Of a stretch of 64,000 bases of DNA, positions 17,737 through 27,600 are shown piece after piece; the stretch's first letter is position 1; every line of letters begins with the position of its first letter. The notes under the pieces are model-generated. The model saw only the letters and a list, made by a program, of their open reading frames with translations. It did no database searches and had not been told where the DNA came from. Made by a program: the position numbers and the translations under genes. Where the stretch lies: assembly GCF_023716925.1 (NCBI RefSeq), contig NZ_JAMQQG010000020.1, forward strand, positions 1 to 64,000. Reading direction: 5' to 3'. The stretch comes from Frankia sp. R82 (GTDB lineage Bacteria > Actinomycetota > Actinomycetes > Frankiales > Frankiaceae).

Positions 17737-18234
17737 GTGGCTGACCCCGCCGGTCCTGTCGACGACGCGCTGACCCACGCGGTCGTCAAGCAGGTGATCA
17801 TCCTCGCGGGCGCGATCGGCGCGCTCGCCGCGGACCTGCTCAAGGACCTCGATCTCACCGAGCCGCTCGCGAACGCCCTGTGGCGGCTGGACCCCGACGC
17901 GCCCGCGCCCTCGATGCGCACCCTCGCGGCCACCTTGAACTGTGACCCGTCCACCGTCACGTTTCTCACCGACCGGCTGGAACAGCGCGGCCTCATCCGA
18001 CGCCAGCCGGTGCCGACCAATCGACGCCAGAAGGTCATCAGCCTGACCCCCAGCGGTATCGAGGCCCGTAGCCGGCTCGTTCACGCGCTGACCGCGGACT
18101 CTCCGTTCACCCGGCTTTCACCGGACGACCGACAGCACCTCCATACGCTGCTCGCCAAAGCCGGGGCCGATCCGAGCAGTTTCACCTGCCAGGCGCCCAC
18201 CGCCACCCGGCCGTGTACCGGGCCCCGCCCGTGA
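17737..18234 (+). CDS. MarR-family transcriptional regulator
   Basis: A 165-residue winged-helix protein. SMRTLAATLNCDPSTVTFLTDRLEQRGLIRRQ is the MarR recognition helix plus wing, followed by the conserved basic RRQKVISLT strand. GTG at 17737 is the first possible start after an upstream stop; GAGGG abuts it, too close for a normal ribosome-binding site, so the mRNA may be leaderless or the real start may be slightly downstream. Divergent from the SDR at 17026-17637, which it probably controls. Confidence 0.85.
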   Translation: MADPAGPVDDALTHAVVKQVIILAGAIGALAADLLKDLDLTEPLANALWRLDPDAPAPSMRTLAATLNCDPSTVTFLTDRLEQRGLIRRQPVPTNRRQKVISLTPSGIEARSRLVHALTADSPFTRLSPDDRQHLHTLLAKAGADPSSFTCQAPTATRPCTGPRP

Positions 18235-18411
18235 CGACTCACGGACCATCGGAACATGCCTGCTCCCACGAGCCCGATGGCCAAGTCATGATCAGAAAGC
18301 TGGGTCAGGTGCACGACACGGTAGACATCGGCCCTTGACAACTGGCGGGCTGCCCGGCGAATCCAGATGCGCCCTGTCGACGCCAGCGACCACCGCAGGA
18401 CATGCCGGGTG

Positions 18412-18430
18412 GAACCCGTGCTACGGGTTC
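18412..18430. terminator. Bidirectional hairpin between convergent genes
   Basis: GAACCCGT-GCT-ACGGGTTC, a perfect 8-bp stem with a three-base loop, between the convergent MarR and SDR genes. No U-tract. It would serve both directions. Confidence 0.6.
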
Positions 18431-18436
18431 TGATCG

Positions 18437-19195
18437 TCAGCTCGAGGCGCCGCCGTCGATCACCAGGTCGTGTCCGACGGTGAATCCGGCGGCAGGCGAC
18501 ACAAGCCACAGGGCAGCATCCGCGATCTCCTGGACGGTGGCGCCACGACCGGCGGGGTTGGTGCTCTTCAGTCGATTCTTCCAGTCGGCTCGGCTCTCTC
18601 CAGGCCGATAGGACATCGGTGTGTCCACCGGTCCGGGGCTGACCGCGTTGATGCGGATGCCGGCGTCGATGTATTCCAGCGCGGCGTTGCGCGTCAGGGC
18701 GCTCACGCCTGCCTTCGAGGCGACGTACGCCCCCATCCCTGGCAGCCGCGCATGCGCACCGAGGTTGGAGGCGATGTTGACGATGGCTCCGCCACCCGAG
18801 CGCCGCATCTGTCCGATCTCGTGCTTCATCGACAGCCAGGTGCCGGTCAGGTTGACCGAGATCACCGACTGCCAGGTGGCCTCGTCCAGGTCGGCGAGCA
18901 GCCCGGGGCGATGGACGCCGGCATCGTTGACGGCGATGTCCAGCCCGCCGAGGGCGTCGACCGTGGTGGCAACGAGCTGTTCGACGTCGCGCTCGCGGGT
19001 CACATCAGTTGGTACGGCGATGCCCTGACCACCGGCGGCCTCGATCAGGTCGATGGTCTCCGCCAGGGCGTCGGCGCGGCGGCCCGCGACCGCGACCGCG
19101 GCTCCCTCTGCGGCGAGTCCCATCGCGATGGCGCGTCCGATCCCTGAACCTCCGCCGGTGACGACCGCGCGTCTGCCCGCAAAACGACCGGTCAC
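18437..19195 (-). CDS. Short-chain dehydrogenase/reductase
   Basis: A 252-residue classical SDR. TGGGSGIGRAIA near residue 12 is the NAD(P)-binding motif; NDAGVHRP, the NIASNLG Ser and YVASK (Tyr/Lys) form the active site; the C-terminus VGHDLVIDGGASS is typical. GTG at 19195 is chosen because a purine-rich GGAAGAGAG precedes it. The TetR gene lies just upstream on the same strand (76-base gap) and may regulate and be cotranscribed with it. Substrate unknown. Confidence 0.9.
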   Translation of the reverse strand: MTGRFAGRRAVVTGGGSGIGRAIAMGLAAEGAAVAVAGRRADALAETIDLIEAAGGQGIAVPTDVTRERDVEQLVATTVDALGGLDIAVNDAGVHRPGLLADLDEATWQSVISVNLTGTWLSMKHEIGQMRRSGGGAIVNIASNLGAHARLPGMGAYVASKAGVSALTRNAALEYIDAGIRINAVSPGPVDTPMSYRPGESRADWKNRLKSTNPAGRGATVQEIADAALWLVSPAAGFTVGHDLVIDGGASS

Positions 19196-19271
19196 AGGGC
19201 ACTCTCTTCCTCTCGTCGACAGACCGCATAGCGGTGTCGTCCGCGGGTTTTCTGAATCGAACGTTCTCTTA

Positions 19272-19886
19272 TTATTCTGGCTGCTTATGGCCCACGCGAG
19301 CGGAAGCCGCGACCGCGTCCAGCGCCTGTTCGGCGGCCAGGGACACACCGGTCCGCCGGTTCGGGCTCCGGCCGACGACCCTGATGCCCTGCAGCACGAC
19401 GAGCAGGAACGAGGCGAGTGACCGAGGGTCGGCCTCCGGGTTCAGCTCGCCCTGCAGTCGGGCGCGCTCCAGGGCGGACATGAGCGCCACCTCGAGGGTC
19501 GTCCAGCTCGTCTCGACGCGCCGGCAGGCCTGCTCGTCCGCGGCCAGTCGTTCGACCGCCGCGTTCACGACCAGACAGCCGCGGGACGCCTCAGGATCCT
19601 GGCTCTCGCGAACGTAACCCTCCACGAGGGTGCGGATGAGTGGCAGGACCGGTCCCGGCGTGGACAGCCCCCGGACGATCTCCGGGTCGCGCTGGCGGAC
19701 GTAGCGGTCCAACGCGGCCAGATACAGCTGGTGTTTGTCGCCGAATGTGGCGTAAATACTCGCCCGGGCGACGCCCAGTCGTTTGACCAGAGCGGACATG
19801 GACGTCGCCTCGTAGCCCCGCTCCCAGAACAGCTCCATGGCGGCCTGCAGTGCCTCGTCCTCGTCGAACTCCTTGGGCCTGGGCAC
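19272..19886 (-). CDS. TetR/AcrR-family transcriptional regulator
   Basis: A 204-residue regulator beginning MPRPKEFDEDEALQAAMELF, with the TetR HTH (SMSALVKRLGVARASIYATF) and the GDKHQLYLAAL linker common to the family's C-terminal subgroup. It probably controls the downstream SDR, 76 bases away on the same strand, and perhaps itself. Cys residues in SRGCLV and EQACRR are present as in many relatives. Confidence 0.9.
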   Translation of the reverse strand: MPRPKEFDEDEALQAAMELFWERGYEATSMSALVKRLGVARASIYATFGDKHQLYLAALDRYVRQRDPEIVRGLSTPGPVLPLIRTLVEGYVRESQDPEASRGCLVVNAAVERLAADEQACRRVETSWTTLEVALMSALERARLQGELNPEADPRSLASFLLVVLQGIRVVGRSPNRRTGVSLAAEQALDAVAASARVGHKQPE

Positions 19887-19938
19887 GGCATGACGGTACC
19901 AGTTCAGGATCGAACGGTCTAGAACGTTGTTGCTCGGG

Positions 19939-20883
19939 TCACCGGGCTGGCGTCACCGTGTCCCGAGCGAGGGAACCGAGCGTGCGCAGGGTGCGGTCGC
20001 GTTCCTCGGCGGTGCCGACCAGACTGGCGAGGATGTCGGTGGCACCCAGGGCGGCGTAGGCGGTGAGCTGGGCGAGGACCGCGTCCTCGTCGCCGACGAC
20101 GGCGATCGCGCCAGGCTCGGTGAATCCGTCGCGGTCGAGCGCCGCCCGGTAGGAGGGCAGTTGGGCGTAGCCGCCGTACTCGACGTTCAGGCCGGTGCGG
20201 ATGCGGTCGGGCTCGGTGGTGACCGCCACCGGCAGGCCCACGACGACGCGAGGGGCCGGGCGGCCCGCATCCTGGGCGGCCGTGCCGATCAGCGGCACCA
20301 CATGATCACCGATGGTGCGGGGGCCGGCGAGGAAGGTGATGGTGCCGTCCGCGCGCTCACCGGCCAGGCGCAGCATCGCCGGGCCGAGTGCCCCCAGCAG
20401 CACCGGGACGCCCGCTGGCGCCCCCGGCACTGCGCTGTCGGCCGGCTGGGAGCCTGCTCCGGTGGCCCCGGGAACCGGGCGACCGGCCAGGATCGGCAGC
20501 AGCGTGTCGAGATGGGTGCGCAGCGCGGCGACCGGCCGGTGGAACGGCTGGCCGTAGACCTCCAGCAGGCCGGCGTGGCTGACGCCGAGCCCGAGGGTGA
20601 ACCGTCCGTGTGCCGCGGCCTGCGCGGTCAGGGCCTGCGCGGCGAGCACCCGCGGATGGCGTGGCTGGACGATCACGACCGACGTGCCGAGCTCCAGACC
20701 CGGCACCTCCCGGGCGATCGCGGTCAGCACGCCGATCGCGTCGTACCCATAGCCCTGGGGCAGCCAGGCGGTGCGGACACCGGCGGCGGCGACGGTGCCC
20801 GCGGCCACGGCGAGGTCGTCGAGGAGGTTGCCGAAGCTGGGAGTGCCCAGGCCGGCGGCGAGGTTGACACCGATACGGATCAC
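19939..20883 (-). CDS. LLM-class F420-dependent oxidoreductase
   Basis: A 314-residue luciferase-like monooxygenase-fold (TIM barrel) enzyme of the F420-dependent type. IRIGVNLAAG at the start, GLELGTSVVIVQPRHP, HGRFTLGLGVSH and PVLLGALGPAMLRLAGE are family blocks. F420-dependent members reduce or oxidise diverse small molecules. The GTG at 20883 starts at the barrel; an upstream extension overlaps the promoter of the divergent regulator. Divergent from the MmyB-type gene at 20954, its probable regulator. Confidence 0.88.
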   Translation of the reverse strand: MIRIGVNLAAGLGTPSFGNLLDDLAVAAGTVAAAGVRTAWLPQGYGYDAIGVLTAIAREVPGLELGTSVVIVQPRHPRVLAAQALTAQAAAHGRFTLGLGVSHAGLLEVYGQPFHRPVAALRTHLDTLLPILAGRPVPGATGAGSQPADSAVPGAPAGVPVLLGALGPAMLRLAGERADGTITFLAGPRTIGDHVVPLIGTAAQDAGRPAPRVVVGLPVAVTTEPDRIRTGLNVEYGGYAQLPSYRAALDRDGFTEPGAIAVVGDEDAVLAQLTAYAALGATDILASLVGTAEERDRTLRTLGSLARDTVTPAR

Positions 20884-20953
20884 CAGGCCAACTGTGGCCG
20901 GGACCAGGCCTGCGAACCAGGAGCCTGCTGATGGTGCAAGTAGGAGTGACAGC

Positions 20954-21781
20954 ATGACGCTGGCTGCCCGGCGGCGCGAGCTCGGCGCCTGCCTGCGCGC
21001 CTACCGGAACCTGATCGAACCGGCCAGCGTCGGGCTGCCCGGGGGCGGCCGGCGCCGCACCCGGGGTCTGCGCCGGGAGGAGCTGGCCGCGTTGGCCGGC
21101 GTCAGCCTCACCTGGTACACCGGGCTCGAACAGGGTCGGGTGACACCGTCCGCGCAGGTTCTCGACGCGGTCGGTCGGGTCCTGCGCCTGGACGCGGTCG
21201 GCCGGCGGCACCTGCACCGTCTTGCCGCGCCCGAACCCGGTCCTGCCAGCGCCCTGCCACGCGAGCACACGACGTCGCAGGCACCGGGCCGGTCGGGTCC
21301 GTCGAGTGCGCTGGCGGCGCTGCGTACTTCGGAGGTGCTGCGTACCTCGGCGGCGTTGGGTGCGCTGTTGCAGACCTGGCCGGCAAGCCCCGCGGCGCTG
21401 CTCGACCATCGGCTTGACGTCGTCGCCACCAACACCTCGTGGGACCGCGCGTTCGGCCACCCCGCCGACCACGAACCGGCGCATCGTCACGTGCTCTGGC
21501 TGCTCGCCGGTGCGCCCACCCCGGTGCCCGACCTGCTTCCGGCGCTCGCTCGGCAGTTCCGCATGGCCGCGGACCTGTACGCCGACGAACCGCGGACCGC
21601 CGAGATCGGCCGACTGCTTCGCGCCGACCATCCGGTGCTGCGACCGTTGTGGGACTGCCGCGGCATCGGCGCCTTCGGCCACCCGCCGCTGCAGCTCGAC
21701 GGCCAGCCCGCCACCGCCCACCTGCTGCATCCGACTGGCGAGCCCGGCACCAGCGTCCTCGTCGCGGCGTCCGCACCGTAG
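20954..21781 (+). CDS. XRE-family regulator with MmyB-like ligand-binding domain
   Basis: A 275-residue protein. The N-terminal HTH contains RTRGLRREELAALAGVSLTWYTGLEQGR, the conserved sequence of the MmyB-type helix-turn-helix family; the C-terminal PAS-like domain has LDVVATNTSW and FGHPPLQLDGQPA. Such regulators are abundant in streptomycetes and Frankia and often sit next to an oxidoreductase gene they control. AGGAG lies 8 bases before the ATG. Divergent from the F420-type oxidoreductase with a 70-base spacer. Confidence 0.9.
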   Translation: MTLAARRRELGACLRAYRNLIEPASVGLPGGGRRRTRGLRREELAALAGVSLTWYTGLEQGRVTPSAQVLDAVGRVLRLDAVGRRHLHRLAAPEPGPASALPREHTTSQAPGRSGPSSALAALRTSEVLRTSAALGALLQTWPASPAALLDHRLDVVATNTSWDRAFGHPADHEPAHRHVLWLLAGAPTPVPDLLPALARQFRMAADLYADEPRTAEIGRLLRADHPVLRPLWDCRGIGAFGHPPLQLDGQPATAHLLHPTGEPGTSVLVAASAP

Positions 21782-21823
21782 CCGGAGGTCCACAGCCAGC
21801 GGCAGCTCACGGCCGGCGGCAGC

Positions 21824-22891
21824 TCACAGCCAGCCGCGGCGGCGGAAGATCACGAACAGGGCCGTCATGGAGATGACGAGCAGGCCCAGGTCGATTTCGA
21901 ACCCCCAGTGCTCGCCGTTGCCGGGAAACGGCACGTTCTGGCCGAAGAAGCCGGTCACCAGGGTCGGTACGGCGATCACCGCCGCCCAGCCGGTGAGCTT
22001 CTTCATGACGAGGTTCAGCCGGTTGCTCTGGATGGTCAGGTTCGTGTCCAGCACCGACGTGATCAGGTCGCGCAGGCTGTCGGCCCACTCCATGACGCGC
22101 AGGATGTGGTCGTACACGTCCTGGTAGGAGGCGACCAGTCCGTCGGTGACGAGCCCGACGTCCGGGCGCATCAGACGGGTGAGCGCGTCGCGCATCGGCA
22201 CCACCCGGCGCCGCAGCAGCACCAGGCTCTTGCGCAGCTCGAAACTGCGCCGGTGCACGGCCTGCTCGGGGGTCTGCTCGTCGAACAGCATGTCCTCGAG
22301 GTCCTCGCTGGCGTCGTCGAGGGTCTGCGCCGCGGCGAGGTAGCCGTCGACGACCTCGTCCACCAGCCCGTGGACGAGGTGGCCGACGCCGTGCGCGGCC
22401 AGCGTCTCCCCATCCCAACGCCGGGTGACGGCGGCCAGGTCGAAGCCGTCGTCGGGGCGCACCGTGACCAGGGTCCGTCCGGCGATGAAGGCGGAGATCT
22501 CATGGCTGGTCAGCTCGCCGGAGGCCACATCGATGCGCACCGCATAGGTGTTGAGGAACAGGTGGGACGGATAGCGGTCGAACTTCGGCCGTTCGCCCGC
22601 GGCCAGCGCATCCTCGACGGCATGCGCGTCCAGCTGGAGCTCCTTGGCGACCAGGCGCACCTCGTCCGAGCGGGGGGCGCACAGGTCCACCCAGACGACG
22701 ACGTCCTCCTGCTCGCGGTACCGGTGCAGCTCGGCAAGCGGAAAGTCCTCCTCCACCACGACCCCCGCTCGCCAGGCCCGTGTCCGCACCGCCGCCGCCG
22801 GCCCGCCGCCGTCCGGCCCGCCGCCGTCCGCCGGGCTGTCGCATCGCTGGACCGCGCCGTACCGCTCACCGCGTGTCGCCTGCCTGGTCAT
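21824..22891 (-). CDS. corA: CorA-family divalent cation transporter-like protein
   Basis: A 355-residue CorA-like protein: large cytoplasmic funnel domain (RAWRAGVVVEEDFPL, WVDLCAP, EVRLVAKELQLDAHAVEDAL), long coiled helix (VASYQDVYDHILRVMEW), then two C-terminal membrane helices. The pore motif is FFGQNVPF, with GQN where classical CorA has GMN, so ion selectivity may differ (such variants are common in actinobacterial CorA-like proteins). The C-terminus is basic (RRRGW). ATG at 22891 puts 34 residues before the conserved domain; 22957 is the main alternative. Confidence 0.87.
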   Translation of the reverse strand: MTRQATRGERYGAVQRCDSPADGGGPDGGGPAAAVRTRAWRAGVVVEEDFPLAELHRYREQEDVVVWVDLCAPRSDEVRLVAKELQLDAHAVEDALAAGERPKFDRYPSHLFLNTYAVRIDVASGELTSHEISAFIAGRTLVTVRPDDGFDLAAVTRRWDGETLAAHGVGHLVHGLVDEVVDGYLAAAQTLDDASEDLEDMLFDEQTPEQAVHRRSFELRKSLVLLRRRVVPMRDALTRLMRPDVGLVTDGLVASYQDVYDHILRVMEWADSLRDLITSVLDTNLTIQSNRLNLVMKKLTGWAAVIAVPTLVTGFFGQNVPFPGNGEHWGFEIDLGLLVISMTALFVIFRRRGWL

Positions 22892-22978
22892 CGCCCCCGC
22901 CGCTCCCGTCCCTGCACCCGTGCCATTGGGCTGCTCTACCCCGGTGGCGACGTTCATCCCACCGGGAGCCGGGATCCC

Positions 22979-23300
22979 ATGGGGAGGCGCCGTCTCATCG
23001 CGGGCCGCCGGGCCCACCAGACCGCCTTCGCCGCACTCAAGCACTCCTTCGAGAAGGTCGGCGACCACGGGGAGGCCAGGGCCGACGGGGCCAGAGGCCC
23101 GTTCGACCAGCATGTGGCCACCCCCGCGGCGCCGGGGGGACCAGCCACGGCGGTGTCGACGCGAACGCCGGCAAGCGCGCCACCTGCAGGACGTCGCCCG
23201 CACACGCGACATCCGCGGTCGCTCGTCGATGACCAAGGACGAGCTCGTCACCGCCATCGACCATGCCAACCAGCGCGCGACGGCCCCGGCTCGATGGGCG
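22979..23300 (+). pseudogene. Frameshifted ChaB/Rho-N-type small protein relic
   Basis: Three successive frames reconstruct one small protein. The first has AHQTAFAALKHSFEKVGDH, the end of a ChaB-like domain. The second has GGVDANAGK. The third has LQDVARTRDIRGRSSMTKDELVTAIDHANQR, a Rho-N/SAP-like helix pair ending in the familiar TKDELVxAI motif. In intact actinobacterial homologues these segments are contiguous. At least two frameshifts separate them here, and the usual ChaB N-terminus is missing where the CorA gene begins on the other strand. A decayed gene; function of the family is poorly known. Confidence 0.7.
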
Positions 23301-23367
23301 AGTCCGAGCGCGGTCGCGTCGGCTGGGCCCACGGGTGCGGATGGTCGCGGTGCATCTCCGGGCCGGA

Positions 23368-24672
23368 TCAGGTGCGCAGGGCAGTGGTGATGTCCCGTTG
23401 AGCGTCGGCCAGAGCCTGCTCGGGAGAGACGGAGCCGAGCAGGGCCCGGTGGATGTTCGTGTAGATGGCGCGGCTCAGTTCCGGGTAGTGCGGGGTGTTG
23501 GCGGGGCGGGCCACCGAGCTGACCCGGCGGGCCACGTCGAGCACGGGACTGTCATTGTCGATCATCAGGTCCCTGAGGACGCCGTCGTTCGCCGGCATCT
23601 GGCCGTACCGGGAGAGGGTGCGCTGGGCCGGCGGGCGGGTCATCCAGTCGATGAACGTGCGGGCCGCGTCAAGACGACGGGTGTGCGGGTTCACGAACAT
23701 GCTCCAGCCGCCGATCGTGGAAGGCCCGGGTGCCGGCCGTCCAGCGAAGGTCGGCAGCGGCGCCGCGGCGTACTTTTCCGGGCTGGTGGCGAGGGCCGTG
23801 TCCGCGGTGTTCCAGCCGCGCATGAAGGCGACCTCGTCGTTGACGAACAGTTCGGTGGTCTGCGGTTCGCGCAGGCTCGGCACGTCCGGGCGGGCCAGGC
23901 CCCGGTCGATCATCGAGCGCAGGTACCGCAGCGCACGTGTGCACGGCGGTGTGTCGATCGTCGCCCGGCTCTGGTCGTCCGAGGTGCTGCCGCCCCCGGC
24001 ACTGGCAGCGAACTCCGTCCACACGCAGGTCAGGCCCTCATAGGCGTCGCCCTGCCAGACGATCTGATGGGGGATCCGGCCGACCGTGCGCAGGCGGGCC
24101 GCGGTGTCGGCAAGCTCCTCCCAGGTGGTGGGCACCGGGCGGTGGACCCGGCGCAGCAGGTCCGGCCGGTAGTACAGGACGCTGCGGTTGGCGAAGTACG
24201 GCACCGCGTAGATCCGTTCCTGCCATCGGGACGCGTTCAGCACCACCTTGTCGAACCGGGCCCAGAAGTCCTGGTGGAACTCCCCGTCGAGCGGCATCGC
24301 GAGGTGCTTCGCGGCGAACTCGGCCGGCCAGATCACGTCGCCGAGGTAGACGTCCGGCCCGTCCGCGCCGGCGCTGACCAGGTCGGTGAGTGCCGCCCGA
24401 GCCGCATCGGTGCCGAACGGCACCAGGCGCAGCTCGACGGTGATCTCCGGATAGGCCTTCTGAAAGGCGCTGATCAGCACCTGCCGGGAATCGACGAGGT
24501 TCTGGTCGTTGGAACTGGCCGCCCAGCGGACGTGGCGGACATCCGGGTCGGGGTGTGACGTTCCTCGCTCGGGCAGCAGCCGGGCGAGGGTCAGCCCGCC
24601 CACGCCAACGCCCAGGCCCGCCGCGGCGCCCTGCAGCACCCGGCGTCGCGTGGGTGGTGGGAGGTCGATCAT
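23368..24672 (-). CDS. Exported extracellular solute-binding protein coupled to a TIR-NTPase-WD40 gene
   Basis: A 434-residue type-1 solute-binding protein of the sugar-ABC kind (WAASSNDQNLVDSRQVLISAF, VELRLVPFGTD, YAVPYFANRSVLYYRPDLL, MRGWNTAD). The N-terminus TRRRVLQGAAAG plus a hydrophobic stretch is a Tat-like signal; there is no lipobox Cys. Its ATG overlaps the stop of the TIR-NTPase-WD40 gene (ATGA at 24669-24672), so the two are translationally coupled. There are no permease or ATPase genes nearby. It may therefore be a ligand-binding partner of the receptor-like protein rather than part of an importer; this is inference. Confidence 0.87.
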   Translation of the reverse strand: MIDLPPPTRRRVLQGAAAGLGVGVGGLTLARLLPERGTSHPDPDVRHVRWAASSNDQNLVDSRQVLISAFQKAYPEITVELRLVPFGTDAARAALTDLVSAGADGPDVYLGDVIWPAEFAAKHLAMPLDGEFHQDFWARFDKVVLNASRWQERIYAVPYFANRSVLYYRPDLLRRVHRPVPTTWEELADTAARLRTVGRIPHQIVWQGDAYEGLTCVWTEFAASAGGGSTSDDQSRATIDTPPCTRALRYLRSMIDRGLARPDVPSLREPQTTELFVNDEVAFMRGWNTADTALATSPEKYAAAPLPTFAGRPAPGPSTIGGWSMFVNPHTRRLDAARTFIDWMTRPPAQRTLSRYGQMPANDGVLRDLMIDNDSPVLDVARRVSSVARPANTPHYPELSRAIYTNIHRALLGSVSPEQALADAQRDITTALRT

Positions 24673-27600
24673 CGGCAGGCCGGACGGTAGTCGTCGGTCG
24701 GCAGATAACGGGCCCATTCCGACCGGCCCATGGCCCGACCGGGAGCACACAGGGCGCTCACAACCCGTTCTGGGTCGATCCACCAGGTCATCAGCGTTCC
24801 GTCGTGGTCGGTGGTGAGGAGCTCGTGGCCGTCGGCGCTGAAGGCGACGGCGCTGGCGTCGCGGCCACCCAGCACGGCGTACAGGGCACCGGTGCGGGTG
24901 TTCCAGAGGCGGATGGAGCCGTCGACGCCGGCCCCGGCGACGAGGGAGGCGTCCGGGCTGAAGGCCATCGAGATGACTGCCTGGTCGCCACCCCGCAGCG
25001 TGCGCAGAAGCCGGCCGGCGTTCCCGCGGTCGATCATCCACAGCCCTACCGAGCCGTCATCCGAGCCGCTGGCCAGCAGCCGCCCGTCGGAGCTGATCGC
25101 CAGGGACTTCATCGGGCCGGGCCCGCGCAGGTCGACCCGCCTTGCCGCGCCGCGCCCCACGTCATGCAGGGTGACCAGGCCGTCGTCGCTGGCACTGGCG
25201 ACGGTGCGTCCGTCCGGGGTGAACCGCACGGCGTTGACCGGGCTCTCATGTCGGTACAGCACCTGGTCGAGGCGGCCGGTGGCCGGATCGCCCAGCCGCA
25301 CCGCGTTGTCCGTGCCGCCGATGACGAGACGCCCGTCGGACGACGAGACGTCGACGGCGTTCACCGCGACGTCGGTCGCCTCGATACCGGTGCGCGGCGC
25401 CGGATCGATCAGCACCGTCGGTGTGACGCGCGCCTGCAGGTCGACGACGGCGACCCGGCCCGCCTGCGACACGGCCAGCCGGGTCCCGTCGCGGTCGAAG
25501 GCCAGCGCATAGGCCGCCCACGATCCCTCCACGGACGCGACGTCGCGCTGCGGGTCGGACGAGGCCGGCGCCAGCGGTGAGGCTGCCGCTGGTGGCACTG
25601 GCACCGCTGGTGGTACTGGCGTGGCTGGTACTGGCGTGGCTGGGGCTGGCGCCGTTGGTGGGGAGAGGGCAGCGGCGACTGGTCGCAGCGAGGTCGGATC
25701 GAGCGCACCCAGGTAGGCGGGCGGATCGGTCTGCCAGAGGCGGATCGTGCGATCGGCTCCGGCCGTTGCGGCGAGCTGCCCGCCTGAGGTTCCTGACCCG
25801 CCTGAGCTGCCCAGAGCGGCCTGCGGCAGGTCCGCCGACGCGGTGCTGTGGGCCAGCGCCACCGATCCGGCGATCGGGGGCAGGTCGCGCCGGATCGGAC
25901 CGGACACGTGCCACAGGCCGGTGACCCCGTCGGACCCGGATCCGGCCAGGGTGCGCCCGTCGGCACTGAAAGCCAGGGAGAGTACGGATTCGGACGGCCC
26001 GGCGAGAGCGATGAGTTCGGCGCGGGCGCCGACGTCCCAGACCCGCACCGATCCGTCGTCACCTCCACTGGCGAGTTCCCGGCCGTCCGGGGCGAACGCG
26101 ATGGCGTTCACCGGCCCGGCGTGCCCGACGAACGTCGCGAGCACGGTGGGCCGCCGGAGATCGGCCACCGCCCACAGCCGCACCGTCCGGTCGTCGCTGC
26201 CGACCGCGAGCACGTCGGCGGCGGAAGAGAACGCCAGCGAGCGCGCCGTGCCGGTGTGGCCGCCGAGCACCGTCGGCTCCGGACGAATGCCGGCGGTACC
26301 TGGGCCGGCGGTACCTGGGCCGGCGGTACCTGGGCCGGCGGCGCCTGGGCCGGTTGCGAGCAGCAGGGCAGTGTGGAAGATCGAGATGGTGTCGTCGGCG
26401 CCGGCGGCCGCGAGCAGTGTCCCGTCCCGGTTGAACGCCGTCGTCTCCACCGGGCCCGGCCCGACCCGGGCCTGCGCGCGAACCTCGAACCGTGACGTCC
26501 CCAGCAGCGCCAACCGGCCGTCTCCGGTGGCGACGGCCAGCAGGTCGCCGCCCGGGCTGAACGCCACCTGGTAGACGGCCTCGCGGGCGATGGCGCTCTG
26601 GCGCAGCTGCCGCTGGCCCTCGACGTCCCACAGGGTGACGGTGCCGTTCTGCTCGCCGGTGGCGAGCCGCCGGCCGTCCGGGCTGAACGCGACCGTGTAC
26701 ACCGGCGTGTCATGGTGCAGAACGGCCAGCGCAGGGCGCTGGGTGTCGGTGGTGTCCCATACCCGCACCACCCCGTCATGCCCCGCAGTGGCCATCCGGT
26801 GCACCTGCGGACGCGCATAGGCGACGGCATGCACGGGCTGCGCCGGATCCGTACCGCCAGCCAGGGTGGCGGCGTAGTAGGTCGCCTGGGCACTGAGCAG
26901 GTTTCCTCGGGCCTGCACGGTGGGCGCGATCCGATAGGCCTCGATACTGAGCAGCAGGGACACTCGCGGGTCACTCTGGCGGGTGGTGATCGCCTCCTGG
27001 ATCAGCCCCCGGCTGACCGCCAGGCGCCGTTCGTGCAACGCCGATCGGCTGTAGGCGATGGCGACGGTCGCGGCGGCCAACGCCGCCACCAGCAGTGCGG
27101 CCAGCGCCGTCATCACCCTGGCCCGGAGCCGTCGGTCCCGGCGCACGCCCGCGCGCAGGAACTCCGCCGCGTCGGCGCTCAGTTCCGGCCTGGCCGTTGC
27201 CGCCGGGCCCACCCGCAGGGCCCCGCGGTCGAGATAGGACCGTAGCTGCAGGCGCGTCCACAGCAGCGACGTCGGCCGGCCCGCCTCGCGCCAGTACCGC
27301 GCGTCGCGTTCGATCTGGCTGCGACTGCGCAACACGTCCAGCTGCGCCCCGATCTGCTGGGCAAGCGGCGGCCAGGCGGTCAGGAACGCGTCGTGGGCGA
27401 TTCTGACCACCGTGCGGTCGTCGACGACGTCGGTAATCACCAGGCGCTGGCGGACGAACGGCGCGAGCCGGGCCTGATGGGCCGGGCCGAGTGCGGCCAG
27501 TTCCACCCTGCCGCGGGTCGCCGTGCCGGCCTCGTCCATGGAGACCAACCGCAGCAGACTGGCGATCACCTGCTCCTCGGTGACCGTGTCCGGCTGGGAG

